A DNA stretch of 64,000 nucleotides from Microbacterium suwonense (lineage in GTDB: Bacteria > Actinomycetota > Actinomycetes > Actinomycetales > Microbacteriaceae): assembly GCF_030296555.1 (NCBI RefSeq), contig NZ_AP027728.1:1240001-1304000 (forward strand). Direction: 5' to 3'. Of the stretch, positions 46,862 to 56,800 are shown piece by piece (the stretch's first letter is position 1; the number at the start of each line of letters is the position of its first letter). Under the pieces are notes generated by a model. It was not told where the DNA came from and searched no databases. It saw only the letters and a program-made list of their open reading frames with translations. The translations under genes were made by a program, and so were the position numbers.

Positions 46862-48289
46862 ATGGCCGTGTACACCAAGCATCCTGTGGCGGCACCACCC
46901 GCTGCACCCGCCCGAGAGACGACGGGGCATCTGATGGTGCGCGCGTACACGGTGCTGTGCCTGTTCACCGTCTTCGCGCACACCGCGGTCTACAACCTGG
47001 TGGGCCCGGTCGGCTCGGTCGTCGTGATCATCGTGCTGACGCTCGGTGCGCTGGGGATCTGGATCCCGGCAGTCGTGAAGAGCAGGCCGACACGGTTCCC
47101 CTGGCGTCGTCTGCCGTGGGTGGCGCTGGGCTATGCGGCACTCGCGCTGGTGTCGGTGGCATGGTCCCGCTGGCCCAGCGCGACGCTGCTGACCTGGATG
47201 CTGCTGGGCGCGGTGACCATGACGGCCATGCTGGCCGCCACCATGCTGAGCTGGCAGGAGATCGCGCGCGCGTTGTCCACGACGCTGAAAGCGATCCTGA
47301 CGCTCTCCGTGCTCATCGAGCTGTGGGTGGCGCTGGTGCTGCGGCATCCGATCCTGCCGAACTTCGCGGAGGTGCCGCCGGGAAAGATCGATCCGCACAT
47401 CTACTGGGTGCGCGGGAACCTCTTCGACGACGGGCGCATCCAGGGTGTGGTGGGCAATGCGCATACTCTCGCGATGATGTGCCTGTTCTCGCTGATCGTG
47501 TTCGGCGTGCTGTACGCGGCGCGGGTGCGCCGACGCGGGATGCTGATCGCCTGGGCGGCTCTGGCCGTGGTGCTGCTGGTGAAGGCGGCGTCCACGACCG
47601 TGTATCTCGGCATCGCGGTGCTGCTGGCCGTTCTCGCGGCGGCGATCCTGGCGCGTCTGACGGAGACCCCGCGCGCTCGCAGAGCCGTGTACGCCGCATG
47701 CGCGATCGTGGCTGTGGGCGGCACGACGACCGCCGTGCTGCTGCGCGAGCGCATTCTGGAGCTGTTCGGCAAGGACTCCGATCTGACCGGCCGGCTGGAG
47801 ATCTGGCAGGCGGTGTGGGAGCGTGCGATCACCCGGCCGGTGTTCGGGAACGGCTTCTCCTCTCCCTGGGTGCCCTGGGATCCCGCGTTCCACGACTGGA
47901 TCATGGATCACGGGCTGACGGTGTTCCACGCGCACGACATGTGGCTGGATGTCTTCCTGCAGCTCGGCATCGTCGGCGTGGTGCTCATGGCGATCGCATG
48001 GCTCGCCCTCACCTGGCGGGCCTGGTTCTTCGCGATCGACCGGCCGCGCTGGGATCTCGACGCCCGGCGCCCGTATTCGGCGATCGCGCTGCTGCCGCTG
48101 CTGCTGACGACGGCGCTGCTGTTCGAGGGGCTGGCGGAGTCGGCGCCGATCATGCTGTGGGGCTGGCTGCTGCTGGTACTGCTCTCGTTCAAGATGAAGT
48201 CGGTGCCGCTGATCGGCGTCGGCATCGGCGAGCGCACGCCGGTCATCTCGCACGGACCGCGCGGTTCGCAGGTGCGGCGGGCGCCATGA
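46862..48289 (+). CDS. O-antigen ligase/polymerase-like membrane protein (Wzy/WaaL superfamily)
   Basis: A 475-residue protein with about ten membrane helices and the large extracytoplasmic loop typical of the Wzy_C superfamily between the last helices (SDLTGRLEIWQAVWERAITRPVFGNGF, then HAHDMWLDVFLQLGIVG; the G-R-x-x-I/L-W and H-x-x-x/D motifs are conserved in ligases). It probably transfers or polymerises an undecaprenyl-linked glycan outside the membrane. It overlaps a second similar gene (ATGA), so two related ligases are made together. Substrate unknown. Confidence 0.88.
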   Translation: MAVYTKHPVAAPPAAPARETTGHLMVRAYTVLCLFTVFAHTAVYNLVGPVGSVVVIIVLTLGALGIWIPAVVKSRPTRFPWRRLPWVALGYAALALVSVAWSRWPSATLLTWMLLGAVTMTAMLAATMLSWQEIARALSTTLKAILTLSVLIELWVALVLRHPILPNFAEVPPGKIDPHIYWVRGNLFDDGRIQGVVGNAHTLAMMCLFSLIVFGVLYAARVRRRGMLIAWAALAVVLLVKAASTTVYLGIAVLLAVLAAAILARLTETPRARRAVYAACAIVAVGGTTTAVLLRERILELFGKDSDLTGRLEIWQAVWERAITRPVFGNGFSSPWVPWDPAFHDWIMDHGLTVFHAHDMWLDVFLQLGIVGVVLMAIAWLALTWRAWFFAIDRPRWDLDARRPYSAIALLPLLLTTALLFEGLAESAPIMLWGWLLLVLLSFKMKSVPLIGVGIGERTPVISHGPRGSQVRRAP

Positions 48290-49584
48290 CCCCACGGCGA
48301 CTCGTGGTCTCGCTGCTCGGATCGGCGGAGTTCGCCCGCGCCTACACGCTCACCGCTCTCACGGCCGTTTTCGCCTCGTTCCTGATCGAGCAGCTGACGT
48401 CGGCGACGACTCTGGCGACGATCCTCGGAGTCATCGCGGTCATCGGAGTGGGGATGCTGGTCACCCGGCGTGAGGAGCTCTCGCTGCTGCGCTTCGCGCC
48501 GACCTCTCTGCTCGGCTTCCTGGCGCTGGCGATCAGCAGCGTGCTGTGGTCGTCGAACCGCCCGCACACGGTGCTGGGGTGGCTGACGCTGCTGGGCTGC
48601 GCGACGATCGCGATCACGATCGGGCACGTGCGCGACACGCTGCAGACCGTGCGCGCCATCGGCGACACACTGCGCTGGCTGCTCGCGCTCTCCCTGGGGA
48701 TGGAGATCATGTCGGGCATCCTGTTGGATATGCCGTTCGCCGCGTTCGGGATCGAGGGCAATCTCGCCCTGGGCGGCCCCATCCAGGGCATCTTCGGAAC
48801 CCGCAACATGCTCGGATTCATCGCCGTGGTCGCCCTGATCACCTTTGTGATCGAGTGGCGTACGCAGTCGGTGCACCGGGTCGTCGGCGTGCTGTCCGTC
48901 GCGCTGGGAGGGTTTCTCGCACTGCTGTCCGATTCGCCGTCCGTCGTGGTGCTCGCTGCCGGTGTCGGCGTGGCGACGCTCGCGTTGACGATCGTGCGCC
49001 ACACCGCACCTGCTCGGCGCGCAACGGTGCAGTGGGTGCTGGGTGCGCTGGTCGCCGCCGGGCTCGTGTTCGCCTTCGCGCGCCGGCATCAGATCATCCG
49101 GCTGCTCGACGCCGGATCGGACTTCTCCACCCGCGCCGATCTGTGGAACACCATCCTCGATTTCGTCGCCGACAAGCCGATCACCGGCTACGGCTGGTTC
49201 GGCACCTGGACAGGCAGCGAATACCCGTTCCCCTACATCAACTTCCAGCTCTCCGACCATCACCAGTCCGCGCTGAACGCATACTTCGACGTGCTTCTCC
49301 AACTCGGCGCGGTGGGGCTGGCGCTGTTCCTGATCTTCGGCGGCGTAGCCATCGTGCGGTCGTGGCTGGTCGCCAGCGTGCGCCGCTCGGTGGTGTACGC
49401 CTGGACGCCGCTGCTGCTTGTCACGCTGGCCGTGGAATCGATGTTCGAGAGCTTCACACTCGTCGGGGCCGGCTGGCTGCTGCTGGTGCTGTGTGCGCTG
49501 CGCGCGGGTCAGAGCAGATCGTGGCGGCAGAACATCGACGACGCACAGACCGGCACGATCCCGACGCTGGGTCCCGAGAAGTAG
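48286..49584 (+). CDS. Second O-antigen ligase/polymerase-like membrane protein
   Basis: 432 residues with about ten membrane helices and the Wzy_C-type loop (FSTRADLWNTILDFVADKPITGYGWFG, SDHHQSALNAYFDVLLQLGAVG), which parallels the upstream protein motif for motif, so the pair came from a duplication followed by strong divergence. Overlap ATGA with the first. Directly upstream of the galactofuranosyltransferase operon, 64 bases away, so its glycan may contain galactofuranose; this is inference from position only. Confidence 0.88.
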   Translation: MTPRRLVVSLLGSAEFARAYTLTALTAVFASFLIEQLTSATTLATILGVIAVIGVGMLVTRREELSLLRFAPTSLLGFLALAISSVLWSSNRPHTVLGWLTLLGCATIAITIGHVRDTLQTVRAIGDTLRWLLALSLGMEIMSGILLDMPFAAFGIEGNLALGGPIQGIFGTRNMLGFIAVVALITFVIEWRTQSVHRVVGVLSVALGGFLALLSDSPSVVVLAAGVGVATLALTIVRHTAPARRATVQWVLGALVAAGLVFAFARRHQIIRLLDAGSDFSTRADLWNTILDFVADKPITGYGWFGTWTGSEYPFPYINFQLSDHHQSALNAYFDVLLQLGAVGLALFLIFGGVAIVRSWLVASVRRSVVYAWTPLLLVTLAVESMFESFTLVGAGWLLLVLCALRAGQSRSWRQNIDDAQTGTIPTLGPEK

Positions 49585-49634
49585 TCAGCCGAGTGCGCAC
49601 TCCCTGTCTCCAGCGTTCCCAAGGAGATGACCGG

Positions 49635-49640
49635 TAGGCT
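49635..49640 (+). promoter_or_regulatory. -10 box TAGGCT of the glfT2 operon
   Basis: TAGGCT eight bases before GTG 49649; no ribosome site, likely leaderless. Confidence 0.55.
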
Positions 49641-49648
49641 TTTGACCC

Positions 49649-51558
49649 GTGACCCACGTGCTGCAGAACGTCGTCTTCCCACTCGACCGAGACCCCGATC
49701 TGCTCCCGCTGTACGCCGACCCTGAGACCTGGTCCGTCATCGACGAGGAGCCGGTGCGCGTCTCCAACCGCGCCCATCTGGGAAACATCCTCGGCCGTCA
49801 CCGCGCCCGCATCGTCTCCGGCCGCCGCGTCTCGCTCGGCACCTACTTCAATGCGTTTCCCGCCTCGTACTGGCAGCACTGGACGAGCGTCCGCGAAGTG
49901 CGCCTCACGGTGCGCACCAGCGGGCCGGCGACGGTTCTCGTCTATCGCTCGAACGGCAGCGGAGTGCGGCAGCGCATCGACACGCGCGAAGTCACCGGCG
50001 ACGCCTCGACCTCATTCGATCTGGCGCTGACCGAATACAGCGACGGCGGATGGATCTGGTTCGACGTCGTCGCCGACGAGAAGAATGCGGTGCTCGAGGG
50101 GGCCGAATGGACCACCGAGCAGGAGCCCGCACGACAAGGCAAGGCCTCGCTGGGCATCACCACCTACAACAAGCCCGACTACTGTGTCGACACGCTGCGC
50201 GCCCTCGCCGAATCTCCGGATGCTCTGGAGTTCGTGGATCGGATCTTCCTGATCGATCAGGGCACGCAGCTGGTCGCGGAGCAGTCCGGCTATGACGAGG
50301 TCGCCGTCTCGCTCGGCGACACCCTGCAGGTGATCCGGCAGGCGAACCTCGGCGGATCGGGTGGTTTCGCACGTGCCATGCACGAGACGCTGCAGCGCCC
50401 GGAGAGCGACTTCGTTCAGCTGCTGGACGACGATGTGCGTCTGGAGCCGGAGTCCCTGCGCCGCTCGATCGTCTTCGCCCGCTACGCGACGACGCCGGTG
50501 CTGGTCGGCGGCCACATGTTCGATCTGCTCGACCGCCCCAAGCTGCACGGCTGGGCGGAGGTCGTCGACGAACACCCCTTCATGTGGCGGAACCTGTACC
50601 AGGAGAAGATGCCGCACGACTTCGGCGTCGCGAATCTGCGGCAGTCGCCGCTGCTGCACATGCGCATGGATGCCGATTACAACGGCTGGTGGATGTGCCT
50701 GATCCCGCTCGAGACGATCCGCGAGGTGGGCCTGTCGCTGCCCGCGTTCATCAAGTGGGACGATGCCGAGTTCTGCCTGCGGGCCGGCGAGGCGGGGTAC
50801 CCGACGGTGTCCTTGCCCGGCGTGGCACTGTGGCACGTCTCCTGGGTGAACAAGGACGACACGATCGACTGGCAGGCGTACTTCCATGCCCGCAATCGCA
50901 TCGTGGCGGGCCTGCTGCACTCGAACGCCCCGCAGGGTGGCCGACTGCTCACCCACAGCCTGCGCGTGGACCTCAAGCACCTGATGATGATGCAGTACTA
51001 TCCGGTGGCACTGCGCGCGAAGGCGCTGCGCGACGTGCTGTCCGGGCCGGAACACATGCGGCAGAACCTGGCGACGGCGATGCCGGGCGCACGAGCGTTG
51101 GCGGCAGACTTTCCGGAGACCGTCGTGCACCGCGATCCGAGCCGTGTGCTGCACTCACGGCGAGGACGGCAGGTGTTTCCTCCGCTGCGGGCCCATGAGC
51201 TCGACAGTCCTACCGGAGCTCGCCTGCGGCTGTTCACGCTTCGCACGCTGGTTTCCCATTGGCTGCGCACCCTGATCCGGCGAACGTCGAGCGCCCTGAG
51301 GTCGAGTTCGGCAAGGGCGACGCACTGTGGTGGAGAGTTCCGCGCTTCGACAGTGCCCTGGTGAGTTCCGCCGACGGCTCAGGGAAGAACATCTACACGC
51401 GCGACCGTGCACAGTATCGCCGGATGCTGCGTGAGTCGTTCCTGCTGCACCGACGGCTGCGTCGGAACTGGGCCAGACTGCAGCAGCAGTACCGCAAGGC
51501 ACTTCCCGAACTCGTTTCGGACGCCTCCTGGCAGCAGACCTTCGAGGAGCAGGCATGA
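49649..51558 (+). CDS. glfT2: Galactofuranosyltransferase GlfT2-like (frameshifted)
   Basis: Processive UDP-galactofuranose transferase of the GT2 family; 636 residues after joining, almost the length of the mycobacterial enzyme (637). A beta-sandwich N-terminal domain contains YFNAFPASYWQHWTS. The GT-A domain has the DDD metal motif (260-262, LDDDVRLEP), the WDDAE acid motif (D371, D372) and H396, positions matching the M. tuberculosis catalytic residues. The helical C-terminus follows. One missing C at 51270-51272 shifts the last ~95 residues (RPEVEFGKGDALWWRVPRFD, KNIYTRDRAQYRRML). In mycobacteria it builds the galactan of arabinogalactan; here a galactofuran-type wall polymer is implied. 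Confidence 0.94.
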
Positions 51559-52511
51559 CCGCCGCCGCATTCGACCCGGCATCCGCAGCGATCGTGGTCG
51601 TCACCTTCAACCGCTCTCATCTGCTGAGCGGGCTGCTCACCAGCATCCGCACGATGGATCCCCAGCCGGGCCGGGTCGTCATCATCGACAACGCCTCCTC
51701 GGACGACACCACCGCCGTCGTCGATTCCTTCCGCGAGGGATTCGGCGCCGAGCTCGTCTACCGTCGGCTGCAGACCAACACCGGCGGATCCGGTGGGTTC
51801 AGCGAGGGCATGCGCACCGCATACGAGTTGGGCGCGGAGTGGATCTGGATGATGGACGATGATGTCGAGGTGCTCCCCGACGGCCTCGCCCGAATGGGCC
51901 GCTGGTCTCATCGGTTCAAGAGCATCCAGGGCCGACGGTACGACTACGACGGCAGCGAGTTCTACTGGCAGTACCGCATCGCCGACCGCATGGGCATTCC
52001 CATCCCGTTCGCACCGTCGAAGTTCGACGCGTCGGGTTTCAAGGAGATGAACAGCGGATGCTTCGAGGGCATGTTCATCCACCGCTCGATCGTGCAGCAG
52101 ATCGGCCTGCCCGACCCCAGGTTCTTCATCTACTGGGATGACCAGATGTACGGCTGGCTGGCGTCGCGCCTGACGACGGCTGTGATCGTCGACGAGTTCG
52201 TGTTGCGACGCACGCGTGAGATCCGGCAGTGGGACATGGGCATCAGGCACATGAACGCCTCAAGCAACGCCTACCGCTACTACATCATGCGCAACCGGGC
52301 CTTCATCAAGCAGTACTACCGCGTGCACGATGCTTACAGCCCGGCGCTGTTCGGGCTCGGCACGACCGCGACCTTCTTCAAAGAGCTGATCCGGCTGGTC
52401 TTCGTCGAGCGCACCGTGCGCGGCACCAGCAACCTGTTCCGTGGCCTGCGCGATGGCGGCAGGATCGGACGCGACCGCAGCTGGCAGCCGATGCCGGCAT
52501 TGGAGGCATGA
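51555..52511 (+). CDS. GT2 glycosyltransferase, GlfT1-like
   Basis: A 318-residue GT-A enzyme: AIVVVTFNRSHLLSGLLTSI, IDNASSDDT, TNTGGSGGFSEGM, and the metal motif MMDDDVEVLPD, with a C-terminal part (WDDQMYGW acid motif; YYIMRNRAFIKQYY) like the initiating galactofuranosyltransferase GlfT1 (Rv3782). It overlaps glfT2 by four bases. With GlfT2 it would prime then extend a galactofuranose chain on a lipid carrier. The role as initiator is by analogy; other sugars are possible. Confidence 0.85.
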   Translation: MTAAAFDPASAAIVVVTFNRSHLLSGLLTSIRTMDPQPGRVVIIDNASSDDTTAVVDSFREGFGAELVYRRLQTNTGGSGGFSEGMRTAYELGAEWIWMMDDDVEVLPDGLARMGRWSHRFKSIQGRRYDYDGSEFYWQYRIADRMGIPIPFAPSKFDASGFKEMNSGCFEGMFIHRSIVQQIGLPDPRFFIYWDDQMYGWLASRLTTAVIVDEFVLRRTREIRQWDMGIRHMNASSNAYRYYIMRNRAFIKQYYRVHDAYSPALFGLGTTATFFKELIRLVFVERTVRGTSNLFRGLRDGGRIGRDRSWQPMPALEA

Positions 52512-53110
52512 TGAGCGAGCCGCAGCCCGAATACGTCTGGGCCCACTCCGAAGACAAGCCCAAGCGCGGACGCGTGTGGCTGATCGTCGTCCTCGCCGTG
52601 GTGGCGGTGGCTATCGCCGCGGTCGTGTTCTGGCTGTTCCTGCGTCCAGGTGCGCCTCTCGCGCAGCCGACTCCGACCTCAAGTGCCACGCCGAGCTCCT
52701 CCCCGCCGGCCACGGCGACCGCTGCGCCGACGCCGACAGCGACGGTCAGCAGCTCCCCCGAGGCGAGCCCCACTCCGATCGACACCCCGCCGCCGGCGCC
52801 CGACCCGAGCATCGAAGCGTTCCGCGGACAGGTCGGCGGATGGCTCGACGACGCACTCACCGGACTCGACATCGTCTCGGACTCCAGCGGTCAGGACGCG
52901 CTATCGGTCATCGACAACCTGCGGGGCGATGCTCAGCGCCTCGCGGAGGCGTCAGCGCCGTCTTCGATCTCAGCCGACTGGCGCTCGGGCGTATCGGACT
53001 ACGGCGATCGTCTGACCGACCTCCGCCAGGCCGTGTCGTCCGGCTCAGGCACCTCGGTCGAGGCTGCCCGCTCCGCGGCTCAGCATCTGCGCGATCTGGT
53101 GGGAATCTGA
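52508..53110 (+). CDS. Membrane-anchored protein with Pro/Thr/Ser-rich stalk
   Basis: 200 residues: a cytosolic start (EPQPEYVWAHSEDKPKRGR), one membrane helix (VWLIVVLAVVAVAIAAVVFWLFL), a low-complexity stalk rich in P, T, S, A (~residues 50-105) likely spanning the wall, and a ~95-residue helical outer domain (FRGQVGGWLDDALTGLDIVSD ... AAQHLRDLVGI). The ATG at 52508 overlaps the previous stop; ATG 52511 is equivalent. Third gene of the glfT operon, so perhaps a wall-polymer accessory factor. No family recognised. Confidence 0.8.
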   Translation: MMSEPQPEYVWAHSEDKPKRGRVWLIVVLAVVAVAIAAVVFWLFLRPGAPLAQPTPTSSATPSSSPPATATAAPTPTATVSSSPEASPTPIDTPPPAPDPSIEAFRGQVGGWLDDALTGLDIVSDSSGQDALSVIDNLRGDAQRLAEASAPSSISADWRSGVSDYGDRLTDLRQAVSSGSGTSVEAARSAAQHLRDLVGI

Positions 53111-53173
53111 GCCTGGGTCACCTGCGCCGGCGGTTGGCCGCACGACCGAGGCGTCGCCCGAGCGATCAGTCGC

Positions 53174-53845
53174 TCACGACGACGGCCCAGTCACAGATTC
53201 GAGTTCTGACAAGTTCCGTTCGATGTTCGACAACGCCGCCTGCAACCGCATGGGGTCGTGCGCGCTGGCTCCGGTCTCGGCGAGCGCGATCCAGCGGTCC
53301 AATTCATCCAGCATGGCGTGCCAGACCGCGGCACGGTCGCTCGGCGGCGTGACGGCACGTAACGAAACACCGCGTTCTCGCAGAGCCGCCACCGCTGGCG
53401 GTACCGGACCATTCTCCTCTACCGCCGACCGCACACTCTCAACGTCGGCTTTCAGGCTGCGGACGTAGGGCTCGGCGACGTGTTGGAACTGAGTCAGCGC
53501 TTCACGACGGGCACTCCCGGGCGTTTCCGCGTCATCGTGCGACGATTCGTTGTCGCGCATCGAGTGCGCGCTCGACTGTCCGGCGGGTGCATCCACACTC
53601 GGCTGCCCGTCGGGGGCTTCGCTTGACCCTTCGAGCGTCTCGTCCGTCTTCGCAGAGCTGGCCACGGTGTCGCGTCCCGCGGAGTCCGGCTCAAAGGATG
53701 CTGTGGCCCCGGCCGTCCAAACGAGGGCGATCACGACAGCGAGTACCGCGACACCTCCGGCTGCAGCGGCAGCGACTGGCCACCGCAGTTTCGGAAGCGC
53801 GCGTGCCTCCGCCCGCTCGGAACGGCTTTTCTCGTCCCTGTGCAT
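53174..53845 (-). CDS. Membrane-anchored hypothetical protein
   Basis: 223 residues with a basic cytosolic tail (HRDEKSRSERAEARALPKLR), one helix (WPVAAAAAGGVAVLAVVIALVW), a Ser/Asp/Glu-rich linker (to ~120) and a helical outer domain (LTQFQHVAEPYVRSLKADVESV ... IERNLSELESV). It has the same overall plan as the product of 52508-53110, with a similar last domain, on the other strand. It follows the 1006-residue SLH gene with stop and start five bases apart (TGATGTGATG), so they are co-translated. Start ATG 53845 or GTG 53848. Unknown function. Confidence 0.78.
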   Translation of the reverse strand: MHRDEKSRSERAEARALPKLRWPVAAAAAGGVAVLAVVIALVWTAGATASFEPDSAGRDTVASSAKTDETLEGSSEAPDGQPSVDAPAGQSSAHSMRDNESSHDDAETPGSARREALTQFQHVAEPYVRSLKADVESVRSAVEENGPVPPAVAALRERGVSLRAVTPPSDRAAVWHAMLDELDRWIALAETGASAHDPMRLQAALSNIERNLSELESVTGPSS

Positions 53846-53849
53846 CACA

Positions 53850-56800
53850 TCACTCCAAGTGCGCGTAGCGGAACAGGAACGCGGCCATGGCATCGCGCGT
53901 GATCGCATTGTACGGGCGGAACTCCTTCTTTCCGCTGACGTCCCATCCGGTCGAGATTCCCGTTGAAGCAAGCCAGGTGATCTCCTTGTAGAAGCCGTTG
54001 CTCACAGGAACATCCGCGAACGGCGTCTTCGCGGGAGCAGTGAAAGCCGGCTGCCCTGCGTAGCGGTAGAGGAAGGCGGCCATGGCATCGCGTGTGATGT
54101 TCGCGAACGGGCGGAACTCCTTCTTTCCGCCTCCGACATCCCACCCGGTCGTGATACCTGTATTAGCGAGCCAGGTGATCTCCTTGTAGAAAGAGCTCGA
54201 CGGACTCACATCGGTGAACGGTGACTTTGCGGGCGCCGCAAATGTCGGCGATCCGGCGGCTCGATAGAGAAACGCTGCCATCGCGTCTCGCGTTACGGTG
54301 CCGAAAGGACGGTATTCCTTCTTACCGTTTCCGATGTCATACCCCGTGGAGATTCCCTGCCCAGACATCCAGGTGATCTCTGTCGCGAATGCGCTGTACG
54401 ACGCGGAACCTGGCGTGCTGCTGACATCCGTGAATCCCGTCGACGGGGTCGGTGGCTGGCTTCCGGTCGGTGAGACGGTACCGTCGACACCTGTCTTCGT
54501 CCCGGCCAACGTGATCGCATCGGCTGTGGCCAACGTCGCACGGTTCTTCCACCACTGCTCCTTCACCGAGCTTGCGGCGGAGTAGGGCGTCTGGGACTTC
54601 TCGAATCCCACGGTGTACGTTCCTGCTGCGAGGCCCGGGATCGAATACGCCGTCGACCCGTTCTTCTGGATCGCTGCGTTCCGGCTCGGGGATGGCACCC
54701 ATCCAGTGTCGAGCTTCTGATAAGCGATCACGTCTGCGAGGTAGCTGCCTTGAGTGGCATTGCTGCTGAATCCCGACGCGGTCGCTGTCCCTTCGATCTT
54801 CGCGTCGAGCTTCTTGGTCGTGAGGTTGACGCCGGTCGCACCGCCGACGGGAGCGGTCACCTTGTACGAACTCGTTCCACTTCTTTGCGCGTATTGTTCG
54901 CCCGCAGTGTCGCTGCTGGCAGATCCAACGACGACATAGTAGTCACCGGGCGCAAGCCGCTTGACCGTGTACTTGTTGTTCTCGTCCAGAGAGGCGTCTG
55001 CGCCGGCGTATTGCAACGAGCTGGCCGAGCGGAGTGAGAGCCAGATGTTCTCATACCCCGTCGGGGCCGTGATCGTTCCGCTCAGTGTCGCACCTTTGGC
55101 CAGCGACGCGTTGATGCCCGCAACAGTGCCACCGACGGAAACCGCGACCTTCTTCGCGCTGGCCCAATCAAGCTCGTCGTCGTAGAACTCGCTCACCAGG
55201 TTGGGAGCTTCGATATACGTCTGGCTCACCTCGTCGAAATACTGCGCTGCTGAGAAGGCAACAGTGTAGGCGCCGGAAGACAACCCGGACAGGCTGTAAT
55301 TTCCGGTTGCTGGATCGACTGCCGCGTAGGCTGAGTCGAACTCGTTCCATGCGGTCACGGAGACGCCGCGGTACGACGAGGCAGGTTCGCCGGCGGGAAG
55401 AGAGACCTTGCCGCTGATGATCCCTCCCTTCTCGAGGGTCGCGCTGATCCCTGTGCGCGAGCCGCCTGCGACCAACTTGATGTTCGCAGCCTTGGCGAAG
55501 TCGGTCGTGTTGTCGAAGTATTCGCTGATCAGGTTAGGTTCGGGGATCATTGCCGTCCCGTCCCAGAACGAGCCGACCGCGAAGCGAACCGTGTAGTCAC
55601 CGGCGGCGAGACCCGTGATGGTATACGCACCGGTGGAAGGATCTGGCTGTGCGGTCGCGTGGATCGGCCCATCGGCGATGACGGTGATGTTTCGCAGCGA
55701 TGTCGCAGGCTCGCCGGACGGAAGAGAGACCTTGCCACTGAGGCTGGCCCCTCTCGCGAGGGTGGCGTTGATACCGGTCCGAGCGGCACCTTCCGTGACT
55801 GAGATCGGCACGGCTGTTGACGCATCAGTCACGTCGTTGTAGTACTCCGGGACGAGATTCGGAGCAGGCTTCTCACCGGCGTCGTCCCAGTACGATTCAG
55901 CGGAGAATCGAATTCGATAGTCGCCAGCACCGAGTCCGGTGAGCGTATACGCTCCCGACACCGGATCCACACCTACCGGCTGAACGTATGTATCGTTGCT
56001 GGTGCTCTCAGCCGTGACGCGGATGCTTCTCAGAGACGTGATGGGCTCTCCCGACGGCAACGTCACCTTGCCGCTGATCTTCGCGCCCTTGACGAGCTGG
56101 GCATTGATTCCCGACTTCATGCCGCCGGCGGAAACGGCTACGAGGTCGGCTGCGTTCCAGTCCGCCGTGCCGTTGTAGTACTGAGTGACGAGGTTGGGCG
56201 CAGCGACGTCTGTAGACGCACTCTCGTCCCAGTAGCTCGTCGTCGTGAACGTGACGCGGTACTCGCCCGCCGCAAGTCCGACGATCTCGTAGTTTCCTGT
56301 CGAAGCATCCACGATTCCATGTGCGAACGATGGTCCGTCAGCAGACACGGTCACCCCCTTCAGCGACGCGGCGGGCTCGCCGGCGGGAAGGGTGATCTTG
56401 CCGGTGATCCTGGCTCCCTTCGCGAGCGTCGCATTGATCCCCGATCTAGTGCTCCCAGCCGTCACGGTGACCACAGACGAGGCACTGTAGTCGATGGTGT
56501 CGTTGTAGTACTCCGAGACCAGGTTGGGAGTCACGTACTCTGACGTCGCCTCATCCCAATAGCTCTGTGTAGCGAATTGGACGCGGTAGTCGCCCGCGGG
56601 CAGATCCTCGATGCTGTACATGCCTGTCACCGGATCGACCGATACGCTGCTTCCTGTTTCGTCGTTCACGGCGTAGACGTACACACCCTGTAGGGACGTC
56701 GCCGACTCGCCGGCAGGAAGCGTGACTTTTCCCGAAATCGTCCCGCCGACTGCTGCCGTGGCAGGCTGGGAAACTCCGGTGGTCAGAAATGCGGCGGCGA

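Noticed and set aside
45935..48295. Minus-strand 786-codon open frame opposite the first ligase gene
   Set aside because: Antisense shadow; the plus strand has membrane helices and a leaderless promoter.
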